From: Luteolibacter sp. Y139
GTDB lineage: Bacteria > Verrucomicrobiota > Verrucomicrobiia > Verrucomicrobiales > Akkermansiaceae
DNA: 64,000 bases
Direction of reading: 5' to 3'
NCBI RefSeq assembly: GCF_038066715.1
Contig: NZ_JBBUKT010000006.1
Coordinates: 186,001-250,000 of the forward strand
Part shown: piece by piece, positions 34,648 to 44,068 of the stretch
How positions within the stretch are numbered: the first letter of the stretch is position 1
Layout: every line of letters starts with the position of its first letter
The notes under the pieces: model-generated
Databases searched by the model: none
Told to the model about the DNA's origin: nothing
The model's input: the letters and a program-made list of their open reading frames with translations, nothing else
Translations under genes and position numbers: made by a program

Positions 34648-35481
34648 TTACTCGCGCGCCTTTTCCATCGCGGCGTGGATTGCCTCGGGTGCCATGTCCT
34701 GAATCGTGTTGTGCCGGCCGCCGGGAATCTCGGTGTAGCGGACGACTCCGGGGAACTCCTTCGCCAACTGACGCGACATGGTGACGGGGATGGCTTCGTC
34801 GTCGCTACCGTGGAGGATGAAGACTTCGGCGTTGCCGCGCTTTTCGAGTTCCTTCAGCCGGGTGCGATTGTCGAAGCGGTGCCAGACGAGAAAGCCGAGG
34901 TCGACGCCGAACATGGCCTTGGTCATCTGCATCGAGCTGGTGAAGGGCGCGAGCATCACGCCGCGGCGGATGTCGTATTCCTCGGCGGCCATCAGGCAGA
35001 CGGCGCTGCCGAGGCTGTGGCCGAAGAAGCGGAGCTTGGGTTGATCGGCGGGGAGCGACCACTTCAAGGATGCCATGGCAGCGGGGACGACCGCTTGAAG
35101 GTTCCGCCGGATGGTGGCGGGGCGCGGGCTTCCTTCGCAGGCGCCGTAGCCGGGCATATCGATCAGCAGCCAGGCGTCCTTCTTCGGGCCGTATTCGCGG
35201 AGCCAGTCGGACCAATCGAGTGCGAGGGTGCCATTGCCGCCGACGACGAGCCAGAGTCGCTCGGGCTTCGGGGTGGGGGATAGCAGGTAGGCCTGCTGCT
35301 TGCCCGCGGTGGTGGCGTATTTGATGACGGTGGTTCCGGGCTCGGTGTCCCATTTCGTCACGTCATCCGGTCCGTAGGGGCGGGGGAAGTAGATGAGCTT
35401 GCTCTGGCAGCCGGTGAGCAGGGCGAGGAAGCCTAAGATGGAGGTGAGAAGGATCACGGAAGCCCGTCGGAGCAGACGCAT
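34648..35481 (-). CDS. Alpha/beta-hydrolase lipoprotein
   Basis: The 277-aa protein has a lipoprotein signal (LLTSILGFLALLTGC, Cys25) followed by an alpha/beta-hydrolase fold. The nucleophile elbow is FFGHSLGSA (Ser156), the acid lies in HGSDDEAIP (Asp227 or 228) and the base in GGRHNTI (His257). The oxyanion region is WLVVGGNGTLALDW. It resembles the BEM46/YfhR-type membrane-anchored hydrolases. Substrate unknown; probably an esterase or peptidase at the outer face of a membrane. Confidence 0.85.
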   Translation of the reverse strand: MRLLRRASVILLTSILGFLALLTGCQSKLIYFPRPYGPDDVTKWDTEPGTTVIKYATTAGKQQAYLLSPTPKPERLWLVVGGNGTLALDWSDWLREYGPKKDAWLLIDMPGYGACEGSPRPATIRRNLQAVVPAAMASLKWSLPADQPKLRFFGHSLGSAVCLMAAEEYDIRRGVMLAPFTSSMQMTKAMFGVDLGFLVWHRFDNRTRLKELEKRGNAEVFILHGSDDEAIPVTMSRQLAKEFPGVVRYTEIPGGRHNTIQDMAPEAIHAAMEKARE

Positions 35482-35572
35482 GAGAGGGTGTTAGCATCCC
35501 GTTCGGGTAGCGTCGAGATGCTGACACTGATGCTTGCGAGAAGTGGCGGGTTCCCGTTGTAATCCACGGATC

Positions 35573-36598
35573 ATGAAAACCCCGCTCCTCGCCTTGTTGC
35601 TGAGCCTGCCCGTGATGGCGCAAGACCTGCCGTCGATCGCCGCGATGAAGTCCGCTGCCGATGCCTTCATCGGATCGCTGGACGATGCCAAGCGCGGTCA
35701 GGCGGTGTTTCCCTTCGAAGCCGAGGACCGGGAGAAATTCAAGTTCACCCCGCCGCCTCCGGCCCGCACCGGACTTCCCTTCAAGGAGATGACGGAGGCC
35801 CAGCGTGCCGCGGCGACCAAGCTGCTGGATGCCGTGCTGAGCGAGAAGGGCAAGCTGAAGGCGACGCAGATCATGACGCTGGAAGGCGTGCTGCGGGAGA
35901 TCGAGAAGAAGCCCGACTACCGCGATCCGGAGAAGTATTACGTCTCGATCTTCGGCAAGCCAGGCGATGAGAAGGGCTGGGGCTGGAAGTTCGAGGGCCA
36001 TCACCTGGCGCTCAACTACACGGTCGTGGGTGGTAAGGAGTTCTCCGTCACTCCATCATTCTTCGGTGCGAATCCGGGCGAGGTCATGGAAGGAGAGCAC
36101 AAGGGCTTGCGTGTCCTGAAGGCCGAGGATGAGCTGGCCCACGCGCTGGTGAACGTGCTGCTGGAAGGCGGGAAGAAGAACGTGATTTTCAGCGACAAGG
36201 CTCCGGCGGAAATCCTCACGGCGGAGAACCGCAAGGCAACGGTGCTGGATCCGGTCGGCGTGACCGTGGCCGACATGTCCGAGGCACAGAAGAAGGCGCT
36301 GTTAGAGTTGATCTCCGAATACCTGGGACGTCATCGGACGGACCTCGCGGAGGCGGACATGAAGAAGATCGAAACTGCGGGGATTGAGAAGGTCCGCTTC
36401 GGTTGGGCCGGCGGGACGAAGCCGGGTGAAGCGTGGTACTACCGGATCCAAGGGCCGACCTTTTTGATGGAGTCCGCGAACGTGCAGAACAACGCGAACC
36501 ATGTGCATGAGTCGTGGAGATCGTTCGATGGGGACTTTGGAAGGGATATTCTTTCCGAGCACTACAGGGAGCACGAGAAGGAGGGGGCAGCGCACTAA
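35573..36598 (+). CDS. Exported DUF3500 protein
   Basis: The 341-aa protein has a signal peptide (MKTPLLALLLSLPVMAQ) and then matches DUF3500: FKFTPPPPARTGLPFKEMTE, YYVSIFGKPGDEKGWGWKFE, GHHLALNYTVV, PSFFGANPGEV, and C-terminal WYYRIQGPTFLMESANVQNN, then HVHESWRSFDGDFG. The function of the family is unknown. The ATG at 35573 is directly followed by the signal peptide. A TTCG-loop terminator follows. Confidence 0.88.
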   Translation: MKTPLLALLLSLPVMAQDLPSIAAMKSAADAFIGSLDDAKRGQAVFPFEAEDREKFKFTPPPPARTGLPFKEMTEAQRAAATKLLDAVLSEKGKLKATQIMTLEGVLREIEKKPDYRDPEKYYVSIFGKPGDEKGWGWKFEGHHLALNYTVVGGKEFSVTPSFFGANPGEVMEGEHKGLRVLKAEDELAHALVNVLLEGGKKNVIFSDKAPAEILTAENRKATVLDPVGVTVADMSEAQKKALLELISEYLGRHRTDLAEADMKKIETAGIEKVRFGWAGGTKPGEAWYYRIQGPTFLMESANVQNNANHVHESWRSFDGDFGRDILSEHYREHEKEGAAH

Positions 36599-36613
36599 GA
36601 GAAGCGCCAAGGA

Positions 36614-36640
36614 AAGGCAGCCTTCGGGCTGCCTTGTTTG
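36614..36640 (+). terminator. Terminator after the DUF3500 gene
   Basis: AAGGCAGCC (36614-36622), tetraloop TTCG and GGCTGCCTT (36627-36635), then GTTTGTTTG. It lies 16 nt after the stop codon. Confidence 0.85.
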
Positions 36641-36660
36641 TTTGCATGGCTCTCCCAGTG

Positions 36661-36697
36661 ACAGAGAAAAGCGCATCCGACAGAATGCCGGATGCGC
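36661..36697 (-). terminator. Terminator after pgi
   Basis: GCGCATCCG (36671-36679) and CGGATGCGC (36689-36697) form a 9-bp stem. Read on the minus strand it is followed by TTTTCTCTGT, 30 nt downstream of the pgi stop. Confidence 0.8.
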
Positions 36698-36726
36698 TTG
36701 AATGAGAAACGGAGCTTGCCGCTTGC

Positions 36727-38277
36727 TTACAGCGAGAAGTTGTCCTCCTTCGGCGTGGTGCCGATGGAGATCTGCACTTCGCCGTTGGCGGCGAGGTGGG
36801 TGAGGCAATGGTAGACGTCCTCCGGGTCGGCATCGACTTCGAAGGCGACTTCCTCTGCGGTCTTCGCTTCCGAAACGAGGCGGCTGCGCACCGAGCTGAG
36901 GAGGTCGAGGAAGATCGAGGCGGCCTTCTTGCCGGCTTCGACGCCGGGCTGGTGGTAGGCGTTGATATTGACCAGCGAGGCGTAGAAGGAAACGGTCCGT
37001 TCGAAGAGGCCAATCAGCACGCCGAGCTGGAAGGGATTCACTTCCGGGATGGAGATGGTGATCGACTTGCGGCCGGAATCGTAGAGCGCCTTGCGGGTGC
37101 CACGGAGGAAGCCCTGGAGGTAATCGGCGGAGCTGTTGCCGGGCTCGACTTCGATGGAGTCACCATGGCGGCCCTTGCGGACTTCGATGAAAGTGGCGAA
37201 GAAATTCGCCACCCCATCGCGCAGCTGTTGGACGTAGGCGTGCTGGTCGGTGGAGCCCTTGTTGCCGTAAACGGCGATGCCTTGGTTCACGACCTTGCCA
37301 TCGAGATCGTGCTCCTTGCCGAGCGACTCCATGACGAGCTGTTGGAGATACTTCGAGAAGAGGACGAGCGAGTCCTTGTAAGGAAGAACGACCATGTCCT
37401 TCTCACCCTTGCCATTGCCGGCAGCATACCAAGCGAGGGCGAGGCGCATGGCGGCGTTCTTGTCGCCGGGCTTGCGGGTTTCCACGTCCATCGCAGCGGC
37501 GCCGGCGAGGAAGGCGTCGATATCGATGCCCTGCAGCGCGGCGGGCACGAGGCCGACGGTGGACATCACCGAGGTGCGGCCGCCGACCCAGTCTTCCATG
37601 GGGAAGCGGGCGATGAAGCCTTCCTTCTGGGCGTACTGGTCGAGCTTCGAGCCGGTGCCGGTGACGGCCACGGCGTGCTTGCCGAAGTGCAGGCCCGCGG
37701 CGTCGTAGGCGGCCTTCGCTTCGATCATGCCGTTGCGGGTTTCCGGAGTTCCGCCGGACTTGGAGATGACGACGACGAGGGTCTTGGCAAGGTTCGCCGC
37801 GCCGATGTCGGAGAGGACGCGATCAATGCCGGCCGGGTCGGTATTGTCGAAGAAATGAATGGGCATGCGCGCGCCGTGGCCGATGGCCTCCGACACGAGC
37901 TGTGGGCCGAGCGCCGAGCCGCCGATGCCGATGAGCAGGACGCGCTGGAAGACGCCGCCGCTGAGAGGCTTCACCTGGCCGGTGTGGACCTTTTCGGCGA
38001 AGGCCTTGAGGTCGGCGAGGGGCTTGGTGACGGCGTCGCGGATTTCCTGGCTCGGGGCGAGGGCGGCATTGCGCAGCCAGTAGTGACCGACCATGCGGCC
38101 TTCATCGGGATTGGCGATGGCACCGGACTCGAGAGCGGCGATGTCGGCGTAGGCCTTTTCCACCTTCGGCGCCATTTTCGCGAAGAACGCCTCGTCGAGG
38201 TCCATCAGGGAGGTATCGAGCGAGAATCCGAACTGCGGGTAGCGGATCAGGGAGGATGCGTAGGTGGACCAGGACAT
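36727..38277 (-). CDS. pgi: Glucose-6-phosphate isomerase
   Basis: This enzyme interconverts glucose-6-phosphate and fructose-6-phosphate. The 516-aa protein shows the sugar-isomerase motifs [20 protein letters not shown] and [16 protein letters not shown], followed by [40 protein letters not shown] and [20 protein letters not shown] with the catalytic His. The C-terminal 100 residues add a segment with a winged-helix-like look ([20 protein letters not shown]). The ATG at 38277 is preferred because upstream residues are not conserved-looking. It is transcribed alone and closed by a hairpin terminator. Confidence 0.93.
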   Translation of the reverse strand: MSWSTYASSLIRYPQFGFSLDTSLMDLDEAFFAKMAPKVEKAYADIAALESGAIANPDEGRMVGHYWLRNAALAPSQEIRDAVTKPLADLKAFAEKVHTGQVKPLSGGVFQRVLLIGIGGSALGPQLVSEAIGHGARMPIHFFDNTDPAGIDRVLSDIGAANLAKTLVVVISKSGGTPETRNGMIEAKAAYDAAGLHFGKHAVAVTGTGSKLDQYAQKEGFIARFPMEDWVGGRTSVMSTVGLVPAALQGIDIDAFLAGAAAMDVETRKPGDKNAAMRLALAWYAAGNGKGEKDMVVLPYKDSLVLFSKYLQQLVMESLGKEHDLDGKVVNQGIAVYGNKGSTDQHAYVQQLRDGVANFFATFIEVRKGRHGDSIEVEPGNSSADYLQGFLRGTRKALYDSGRKSITISIPEVNPFQLGVLIGLFERTVSFYASLVNINAYHQPGVEAGKKAASIFLDLLSSVRSRLVSEAKTAEEVAFEVDADPEDVYHCLTHLAANGEVQISIGTTPKEDNFSL

Positions 38278-38388
38278 GGGAAACGTTGGATTGCGGGCGC
38301 GGAGTCTGAAAAAGCCGCGGGCCAAGGGCAAGCGGCGCGATTGTCACCCCCGGACGATCCGGTTCATCGGTGGCATCAGTCCGGCTAA

Positions 38389-38919
38389 TTAATCGTTGAA
38401 TATCAGAATGGAGACCACCTTGTGATCCCCGAGCATTTTTCGGCCGCCTAGGAAGGCGAGCTCGATCAAAAACGTCACGCCGACGACCTTTGCGCCGAGT
38501 TGGTCGAGCAATTCCAGCGCCGCGCCTGCGGTGCCGCCGGTGGCGAGCAGGTCATCCACGAGCAGGACGGACTCGCCGGGAGCGACGGCGTCTTCGTGGA
38601 GTTCGACCACGGACTCGCCATATTCCAGCGAGTAGGCCTTTTGGCGGGTCTTCCACGGGAGCTTGCCCTTTTTCCGGACGGGCACGAAGCCGGCGCCGAG
38701 GCGGTCTGCCACTGCGGCGGCGAAGATGAAGCCGCGGGCGTCGATGCCCACGACCTTGTCGATCTTCTGGCCGCCGGCGCTGTCGCAAATGAGGGTGATG
38801 GCGTCGCGGAACAGCGCGCCGTCCGAGAGGACGGGAGTGATGTCCTTGAAGACGATGCCGGGTTTCGGGAAATCGACCACGTCACGAATGGCAGCGCGCA
38901 GGGTATCGGCGGATGGCAT
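38389..38919 (-). CDS. apt: Adenine phosphoribosyltransferase
   Basis: Apt salvages adenine to AMP using PRPP. The 176-aa protein has the family N-terminus (LRAAIRDVVDFPKPGIVFKD), the adenine-side loop DKVVGIDARGFIFAAAVADR, VRKKGKLPWKT, and the PRPP-binding motif SVLLVDDLLATGGTAGAALE. Length is normal. The ATG at 38919 is preceded by GATAGGAGAG-like sequence on the sense strand only weakly; longer in-frame starts give non-conserved residues. Confidence 0.94.
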   Translation of the reverse strand: MPSADTLRAAIRDVVDFPKPGIVFKDITPVLSDGALFRDAITLICDSAGGQKIDKVVGIDARGFIFAAAVADRLGAGFVPVRKKGKLPWKTRQKAYSLEYGESVVELHEDAVAPGESVLLVDDLLATGGTAGAALELLDQLGAKVVGVTFLIELAFLGGRKMLGDHKVVSILIFND

Positions 38920-39396
38920 GATAGGAGAGTCGTTAGACTCCAGCAGGGGGCAGGCCAAGGCGGGAATGTAGCGGCGGGCTGTGACCGCGGCGTTGAGGGA
39001 CCGTTCAGCCGGCCTGGAGACCGGCGCTCCCGGTAAAACAAAAGCGCCGCACGGAATCGCCATTCCGTGCGGCGCAATTTTTGGGTGAGGCCGGGAGGGC
39101 CCTGGGTGAACAGCGATCTAGAGGGATTTGGCCCTTCGGGGGAGTTCAGCGGACAGCGCTAGGGAGGGCAGGCGGTGTCCGATGAGGCGTTCGAAGGGCG
39201 AGGGAGGAGAATCTGCTCGGTTCGCAGGCGACCGACGGTGATAGAATGTCAGGATCTGGCGATTTTCACCATTACGTGATCGCGGAGGGGCTGATCCTCA
39301 GGGCTTTTTCTTTTCCGCTGCCGGAGGTCTGCTTCATTCAAAGTTCAAGAGCCCTCCACCGGGGTTTCACGATCCTCCCTCACTCCCGTTGCCGTC
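38920..39396. other. 477-bp gene-free region between apt and the coiled-coil protein gene
   Basis: No gene is seen in any frame that I trust. The flanking genes are divergent. The region contains a strong isolated hairpin (39044-39075), one ATTACGTGA site at 39271-39279 and a pyrimidine-rich stretch with CTTTTTCTTTT near 39302-39312. A small RNA or long leader is possible. Confidence 0.5.
39044..39081. terminator. Orphan bidirectional terminator
   Basis: A perfect 14-bp stem GCGCCGCACGGAAT (39044-39057) and ATTCCGTGCGGCGC (39062-39075) with a CGCC loop is followed by AATTTTT on the plus strand. On the minus strand TTTTGTTTT follows. No annotated gene ends here. Confidence 0.7.
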
Positions 39397-40350
39397 ATGT
39401 CTGCCGATTCCACCTTGAAGTCTTTGGTCCCGCTTGCCGTGGGACTCGTGGTCGGCGTCGCAGGCGCCACCATGTTCCGCGCGAGCTTGACCGGAGAAAA
39501 GGGTTCCGCCGAGGAGCGGGTGGCCAAGCTGGAGGTGGAGTTGAAGAAGGCCAATAACAAGATTGCGGCCTTGGACGATGCCCCCAGGCGAGACGGCCGG
39601 ACGGTGAAGGACGGGCTGCGTGACATCGTCGCCGACCTGCGTGCCGGCCGGCCGGTGACACCGGACGATATCCTGAAGCTGACCAAGCCGCTGATGCGTG
39701 ATCTGGAGCCCCTGATGGCGCGGATGCGGGTGCGTGAGGAGAAACGCCGGATCGACAGCATGACCGGCGAGCTGGCCCGCAAATACAATCTCACCAGCTC
39801 GCAGCAGGAGGCGCTTCACAAGTGGTTCGAGCAGAAGTCCGAGGCTGATGCGAAGGCGTGGAGTCAGATCGTCTCCAGTGATAGCACGACCTTCGAAGAC
39901 ATGATCCGCTCGACCCACGACGTCCGGCCGGACGAGGGGCTGGATGCCTTCATGCAGACACAGCTGAGTGGGGACAAGCTCACGCAGTTCAAGACCGAGC
40001 GGATGGCCGAACGCGCGCAGCGGGTGGAGCAAGAGGCGGACCGCAGCGTCCAGAGGCTCGACAACATCGTGGGGCTGGATGACCAGCAGCGTGACCAGGT
40101 TTTCGGCATCATGGCGCGGAGCTCGCGCGACTACGACCCGGCGATGCAGCTGGAAGGGATCGGCGGACAAATCGGCACGAGCCCGAATGGCGGACGTCAG
40201 GAGGCCATGATGTCCGTGCTGCGTCCCGAGCAACGCCAGGCCTACGAAGCCGAACGCCAGCGCCGCCGCCATGAAGCCGAGGAAGATCTGGGCGCGATCG
40301 GCCTGAGCCTGCCTCCTAACTGGGACCTTCTCGACAATGACGATTTCTGA
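39397..40350 (+). CDS. Membrane-anchored coiled-coil protein linked to an ABC exporter
   Basis: I do not recognise a named family. The 317-aa protein has one N-terminal membrane helix (LKSLVPLAVGLVVGVAGATM), a short coiled coil (RVAKLEVELKKANNKIAALD) and a largely helical, charged remainder. That remainder has two regions that read like LTxxQ periplasmic sensor/chaperone repeats (NLTSSQQEALHKWFEQ, GLDDQQRDQVFGIM) and RPEQRQAYEAERQRRRHEAE near the end. The final 14 nt overlap the start of the ABC ATPase gene, so it is probably part of the same operon and transport system. Confidence 0.7.
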   Translation: MSADSTLKSLVPLAVGLVVGVAGATMFRASLTGEKGSAEERVAKLEVELKKANNKIAALDDAPRRDGRTVKDGLRDIVADLRAGRPVTPDDILKLTKPLMRDLEPLMARMRVREEKRRIDSMTGELARKYNLTSSQQEALHKWFEQKSEADAKAWSQIVSSDSTTFEDMIRSTHDVRPDEGLDAFMQTQLSGDKLTQFKTERMAERAQRVEQEADRSVQRLDNIVGLDDQQRDQVFGIMARSSRDYDPAMQLEGIGGQIGTSPNGGRQEAMMSVLRPEQRQAYEAERQRRRHEAEEDLGAIGLSLPPNWDLLDNDDF

Positions 40351-41314
40351 TCCGCCTGCCCACGTGCCGCGTCCGGCCATCGACATCCGCGACCTGAGGG
40401 TGGACTACGGCGATTTCGTCGCGGTGGATGACCTGAGCCTGAAGGTTCCTCCCGGCGAGGTGTTTGGCTTGGTGGGGCCCAATGGTGCGGGGAAGACGAG
40501 CACCTTCCGGGTGTTGACGACGTTGATGGAGCCGACGTATGGAGAGGTGATCCTGGATGGCGTGGACGTGCTGGAGGACATTGAGAGCGCACGTCGTGTG
40601 GTTGGCTACATGCCCGACCTCGCGCCGGTGCCGGGGGACCTGAAGGTCGGCGAGTTTTTGGAATACTATGCCTCGGCCTACGGGCTTGGAAGTTTGCCAC
40701 AACGCCGCGAGCGGGTGGTCGAGTGCATGGAAGAGGTGGCCGTGACCGACCTGCGCGAGAAGTGGTGCAAGGAGCTGTCGCGAGGCCAGACGCAACGGGT
40801 GGTGCTGGCCAAAACGCTGTTGCACCGGCCGCGGGTGTTGATTCTCGATGAGCCGGCAAGCGGCTTGGATCCCTTGGCGCGGCGTGATCTTCGCAATGCG
40901 CTGCGACGCCTGGCGAAGACGGGTGCGACCGTTTTCATCAGCTCGCACATCCTCAGCGAACTGGCTGAGATGTGCACCTCGCTGTGCGTGATGAATCGCG
41001 GGCGCTTGCTTGCCTCCGGGACGGTGGAGGAAGTCCGCCAGCAGCTCGGCAATACCGAGCGCACGATCACGGCCAGCTTGCTACATCGGCATGAAGAGGC
41101 TGCCGAGTGGTTGGCCGCGATGCCGGCCGTGCATGAGCTGCGCATCGAGGGATCGCAGGTGGTCTTCGGCTTCAAGGGCACTGATGACGAGCAGGCGGAC
41201 TTGATGGAGGGGCTCGTTCGCGAGGGCTTCCGATTGCGCGCTTTTGAAGAACGCCGCTCGTCCTTCGAGGACATTCTCGTGGAAGTCGCCGAATCCAACC
41301 GCCGCTCATCATGA
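40337..41314 (+). CDS. ABC transporter ATP-binding protein (ABC-2 type)
   Basis: The 325-aa ATPase contains Walker A VGPNGAGKTST, Q-loop region ending MEPTYGEVILDG, signature LSRGQTQRVVLAKTL, Walker B VLILDEPASGLDP and the H-loop FISSHILSEL. The signature has SRGQ in place of SGGQ. The C-terminal 90 residues follow the pattern of DrrA/CcmA-type exporters. It overlaps the upstream coiled-coil gene by 14 nt and the downstream permease by 4 nt. The exported substrate is unknown. Confidence 0.9.
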   Translation: MTISDPPAHVPRPAIDIRDLRVDYGDFVAVDDLSLKVPPGEVFGLVGPNGAGKTSTFRVLTTLMEPTYGEVILDGVDVLEDIESARRVVGYMPDLAPVPGDLKVGEFLEYYASAYGLGSLPQRRERVVECMEEVAVTDLREKWCKELSRGQTQRVVLAKTLLHRPRVLILDEPASGLDPLARRDLRNALRRLAKTGATVFISSHILSELAEMCTSLCVMNRGRLLASGTVEEVRQQLGNTERTITASLLHRHEEAAEWLAAMPAVHELRIEGSQVVFGFKGTDDEQADLMEGLVREGFRLRAFEERRSSFEDILVEVAESNRRSS

Positions 41315-42984
41315 ACGCCGCTGATGCTTATCGTCATCGAACGTGGGAGGTTTGGAAGAATCCGATCTTCCGTCGCTATTGCCAGGCGCGCCTGCGTCCG
41401 AAAAGTGTCGGATTGGGGATGCTGATCACAGTGCTGATCGCCGGTTTCATGGTGGGGATGGCGCGATCCGGTGGGGTGCGTTCCGGTCTTTCGCTATCGG
41501 ATGCCTCGCGCCTTGCCCTGCCGCCGTTGCTGGGTTTCCAATGCGTGCTTCTCTTCATCCTGGGCACGGCTCAGGCCGCAGGAGGGATGACGGCGGAGCG
41601 TGATGAGGGGGTCATCGATTATCAGCGTTTGGTTCCGATGTCCCCACTGTCGAAGGTGCTCGGGTTTCTCTTCGGCCTGCCGGTGCGCGAGTATGCGATG
41701 TTCCTAGTCACGCTGCCTTTCGCCGCGTGGACGCTGTGGCTGGGGGAGATTTCCTGGCACGTGTGGCTGCCGATCTATGCGATTATCCTCACGTCCGCGA
41801 TCTGCTACCATCTTACGGGATTGGTCACTGGCACCGTGGTGAAGAACCGGCGGTGGGCATTCCTGCTTTCGATTGGAATCGTCTTTTGCCTCTACACCGT
41901 CATCCCGCAGATGGCGAAGTTCGGGCTGGTCTACTTCAAGTATCTGACGGTTTGGCCGGTGATGGAGGAATTCGGTCCGAAGCTGATGCCCCGGACCGTG
42001 GGATCTGCTCTGGAGACGCTGCAGAATCTTGCGCCGACGGCGAAGTTCTTCGGGCTCGGTTTTCCGGAATCGGTCTTCACTGCCTTTTCCCAAGGCGGAC
42101 TCATCCTCACGTTCTTCGTCATGCTCTGCCGCAAGTGGCGGAGGACGGAATCGCATCTGCTAGGAAAGACGTGGGCGACCGGCTTTTACATTTGGATCCA
42201 GATCCAGTTGTTGGGGAATTCGCTGCCACTGATGGATGAAGGGCTCGTATTCCCATCGAAGGCCTTCAGCCGGCTGACGCGAGTGATACCCAACTGGCAT
42301 CCGGATCCCAGCGAGGCGGTGGCCATGTCAGGCATCTACGGGGTGATGTCCCTGCTGCTGATCTTCATGTTCGCGATCATCATCACGCCTTCGGCCGACA
42401 GCCAGATCCGCGGTTGGCGGAGGGCGAGGAAGCAGGGTGTGGATTCGCTGCCGTTTTTCTCCGATGCGGCCACCGGCTTTTGGGCTGTGCTGATCATGGC
42501 GCTTGCCGGGGCGGCGGGATGGTTCCTGTTCACTCAAGGTCTGGTCGAATCGCGCTGGTTCCCCGGGCACGTGATGACGACGAAGATCCTCCTCTTCTTT
42601 GCGCTGGTGATGGTCACCGCGGGAGTGGGCTTCCAGGTTTTATTAGAAGCGAAGGGCGGGCGCGTCGTCGGACTGGTGACGATTTTCGCAGGGATTGTGC
42701 CTCCGATGGCGGGGGCTGTGATCGCGCCGATCAGCAAGGGGCTGGCACCCCTGTCCGTGTGGTTGTTCGGCATGTCGCCGGCGAGCTTGCCGCTCTATGC
42801 GTCGGGGAGCCTGCTATCGCTCTCCGAGCTTCCGGTAGAGATCGCGCGGGCGGTGCCGCGGGCATTTCAGTTCTGGCTCTTCATCACCACCGTGGCCTGT
42901 CTGTGGCAGATCAGCCGGCTGTGGGTGTCGAGACGAGCGAAGGCGAAGAGCGTGCTCGAGGGGAATGTGGTGGCAGAGAGGTAA
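41311..42984 (+). CDS. ABC-2-type transporter permease
   Basis: This 557-aa membrane protein has about 12 hydrophobic segments, among them VGLGMLITVLIAGFMVGMA, LLGFQCVLLFILGTAQAAGG, WHVWLPIYAIILTSAICYHL and WAVLIMALAGAAGWFLFTQG. The sequence MTAERDEGVIDYQRLVPMSP after TM2 is typical of ABC-2 permeases. The ATG overlaps the ATPase stop (ATGA, 41311-41314), so the two are coupled. It is unusually large for a single ABC-2 permease, which suggests two fused six-helix halves. Confidence 0.85.
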   Translation: MNAADAYRHRTWEVWKNPIFRRYCQARLRPKSVGLGMLITVLIAGFMVGMARSGGVRSGLSLSDASRLALPPLLGFQCVLLFILGTAQAAGGMTAERDEGVIDYQRLVPMSPLSKVLGFLFGLPVREYAMFLVTLPFAAWTLWLGEISWHVWLPIYAIILTSAICYHLTGLVTGTVVKNRRWAFLLSIGIVFCLYTVIPQMAKFGLVYFKYLTVWPVMEEFGPKLMPRTVGSALETLQNLAPTAKFFGLGFPESVFTAFSQGGLILTFFVMLCRKWRRTESHLLGKTWATGFYIWIQIQLLGNSLPLMDEGLVFPSKAFSRLTRVIPNWHPDPSEAVAMSGIYGVMSLLLIFMFAIIITPSADSQIRGWRRARKQGVDSLPFFSDAATGFWAVLIMALAGAAGWFLFTQGLVESRWFPGHVMTTKILLFFALVMVTAGVGFQVLLEAKGGRVVGLVTIFAGIVPPMAGAVIAPISKGLAPLSVWLFGMSPASLPLYASGSLLSLSELPVEIARAVPRAFQFWLFITTVACLWQISRLWVSRRAKAKSVLEGNVVAER

Positions 42985-43000
42985 GTGAGCGATGCGGGCG

Positions 43001-43348
43001 CTACTCGCTGTCGGTCTTTAGCTTTTCCACCGCTTGGCGTGTGCGTTCCGCGAGCAGGCATCTTGCGGCGCTGATCAGCAGGATGATGCAGATGGCTGCG
43101 GCCGCTCCATGAAACCAACGTGGCTCGGCACCGAGCTTCGGGATGGTGCGGGCCGCGCCTAACAGGGAGAGGATTGCGGCACCCATAATGCCGTGCCATT
43201 TCGCCTTCAGCGAGAAGAAGCCGCAGATGATGAAGCCGCCGCCGAGGGTGAGGCCGCCCTGGAGCAGGGTCGGGTCCTTCGTTTGCTGGAAGACCATGAA
43301 GCCGAGGGCCGCAATCAGGATGCCGCCGATGAAAATCAGAATGCGCAC
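43001..43348 (-). CDS. Small four-helix membrane protein
   Basis: Unknown family. The 115-aa protein has about four hydrophobic segments (MRILIFIGGILIAALGFMVF, LQGGLTLGGGFIICGFFSL, MGAAILSLLGAA, WFHGAAAAICIILLISAAR) and a charged cytosolic tail. It starts 9 nt downstream of acpH, so it is probably co-transcribed. Nothing else indicates its role. Confidence 0.65.
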   Translation of the reverse strand: MRILIFIGGILIAALGFMVFQQTKDPTLLQGGLTLGGGFIICGFFSLKAKWHGIMGAAILSLLGAARTIPKLGAEPRWFHGAAAAICIILLISAARCLLAERTRQAVEKLKTDSE

Positions 43349-43357
43349 GGGTGGAGG

Positions 43358-43984
43358 CTAGGAGGAGGCGTCGCCGCGGTCGATGACGACGTTTGTTTCC
43401 GGTCCGAGAGAACGGACCCAAGCTTCCAAGGATGGGAAGAATTCGTGAAAGCCCGCTTCAAACTCCGAGCGATGGAGGCGGAGATCTTCGATGGCGGTGC
43501 GGATGGGGAGGAAGGCGGGATTGCGCAGCGAGACGCGGTAGAAGACGCCGTCGAGGCCTTCGTCCGTGCCATAGTGGCCGAGCCAGTCGTCGGTGATTCG
43601 CTCTTCCAAGGTGTCGGCGAGAAAGGGTGGTAGGAGTTCGAAGTGATCGCGCAGGGCCGTGTTGCAGGTGTCGATGAACTCCCTGAGCGGCCACGGGCTG
43701 TGGCGGTCCCAGTGACGGGTGAGAAAGTGGTCGTGGACGAGGTCGACGATCACGCCGGCAAAGCGGCGGCGCTCCGGGGCTACCAAGGCTTTCAACCGTG
43801 CGGTTACCGGATGCTCGTCGGCGAAGCGGTCGATCGAGCGATGGCGGACGATGCCTTGCACCACTCGCAGGGGGAGCTTCTGCGTGAGTGCTTCCGGTCG
43901 CCCGGCCACGAAATCACCGAGCAGATTGCCGATCCGGGAGAGGGGATCGTCTTCGGCCAGGAGGAGGTGGGCGAGGTAGTTCAA
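43358..43984 (-). CDS. acpH: Acyl carrier protein phosphodiesterase (AcpH family)
   Basis: AcpH removes the 4'-phosphopantetheine group from holo-ACP. The 208-aa protein has the full family pattern: MNYLAHLLLAEDDPLSRIGN, LLGDFVAGR, LRVVQGIVRHRSIDRFADEH, FAGVIVDLVHDHFLTRHW and WLGHYGTDEGLDGVFYRVSL. The His/Asp residues of these motifs fit the HD-like metal site. It forms a two-gene unit with the small membrane protein. Confidence 0.9.
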   Translation of the reverse strand: MNYLAHLLLAEDDPLSRIGNLLGDFVAGRPEALTQKLPLRVVQGIVRHRSIDRFADEHPVTARLKALVAPERRRFAGVIVDLVHDHFLTRHWDRHSPWPLREFIDTCNTALRDHFELLPPFLADTLEERITDDWLGHYGTDEGLDGVFYRVSLRNPAFLPIRTAIEDLRLHRSEFEAGFHEFFPSLEAWVRSLGPETNVVIDRGDASS

Positions 43985-44068
43985 GGGCGTGCCCTATTGG
44001 AGAGCCGGAAGCGGGGTCGCGCAATGCGGGCTTTCCGATGTGTGTGAGGTTGGCGCAACATCGCGGCC

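Noticed and set aside
36796-38388. A 530-codon plus-strand frame opposite pgi
   Set aside because: It mirrors the complement of pgi codons, with no signal, motif or ribosome site of its own.
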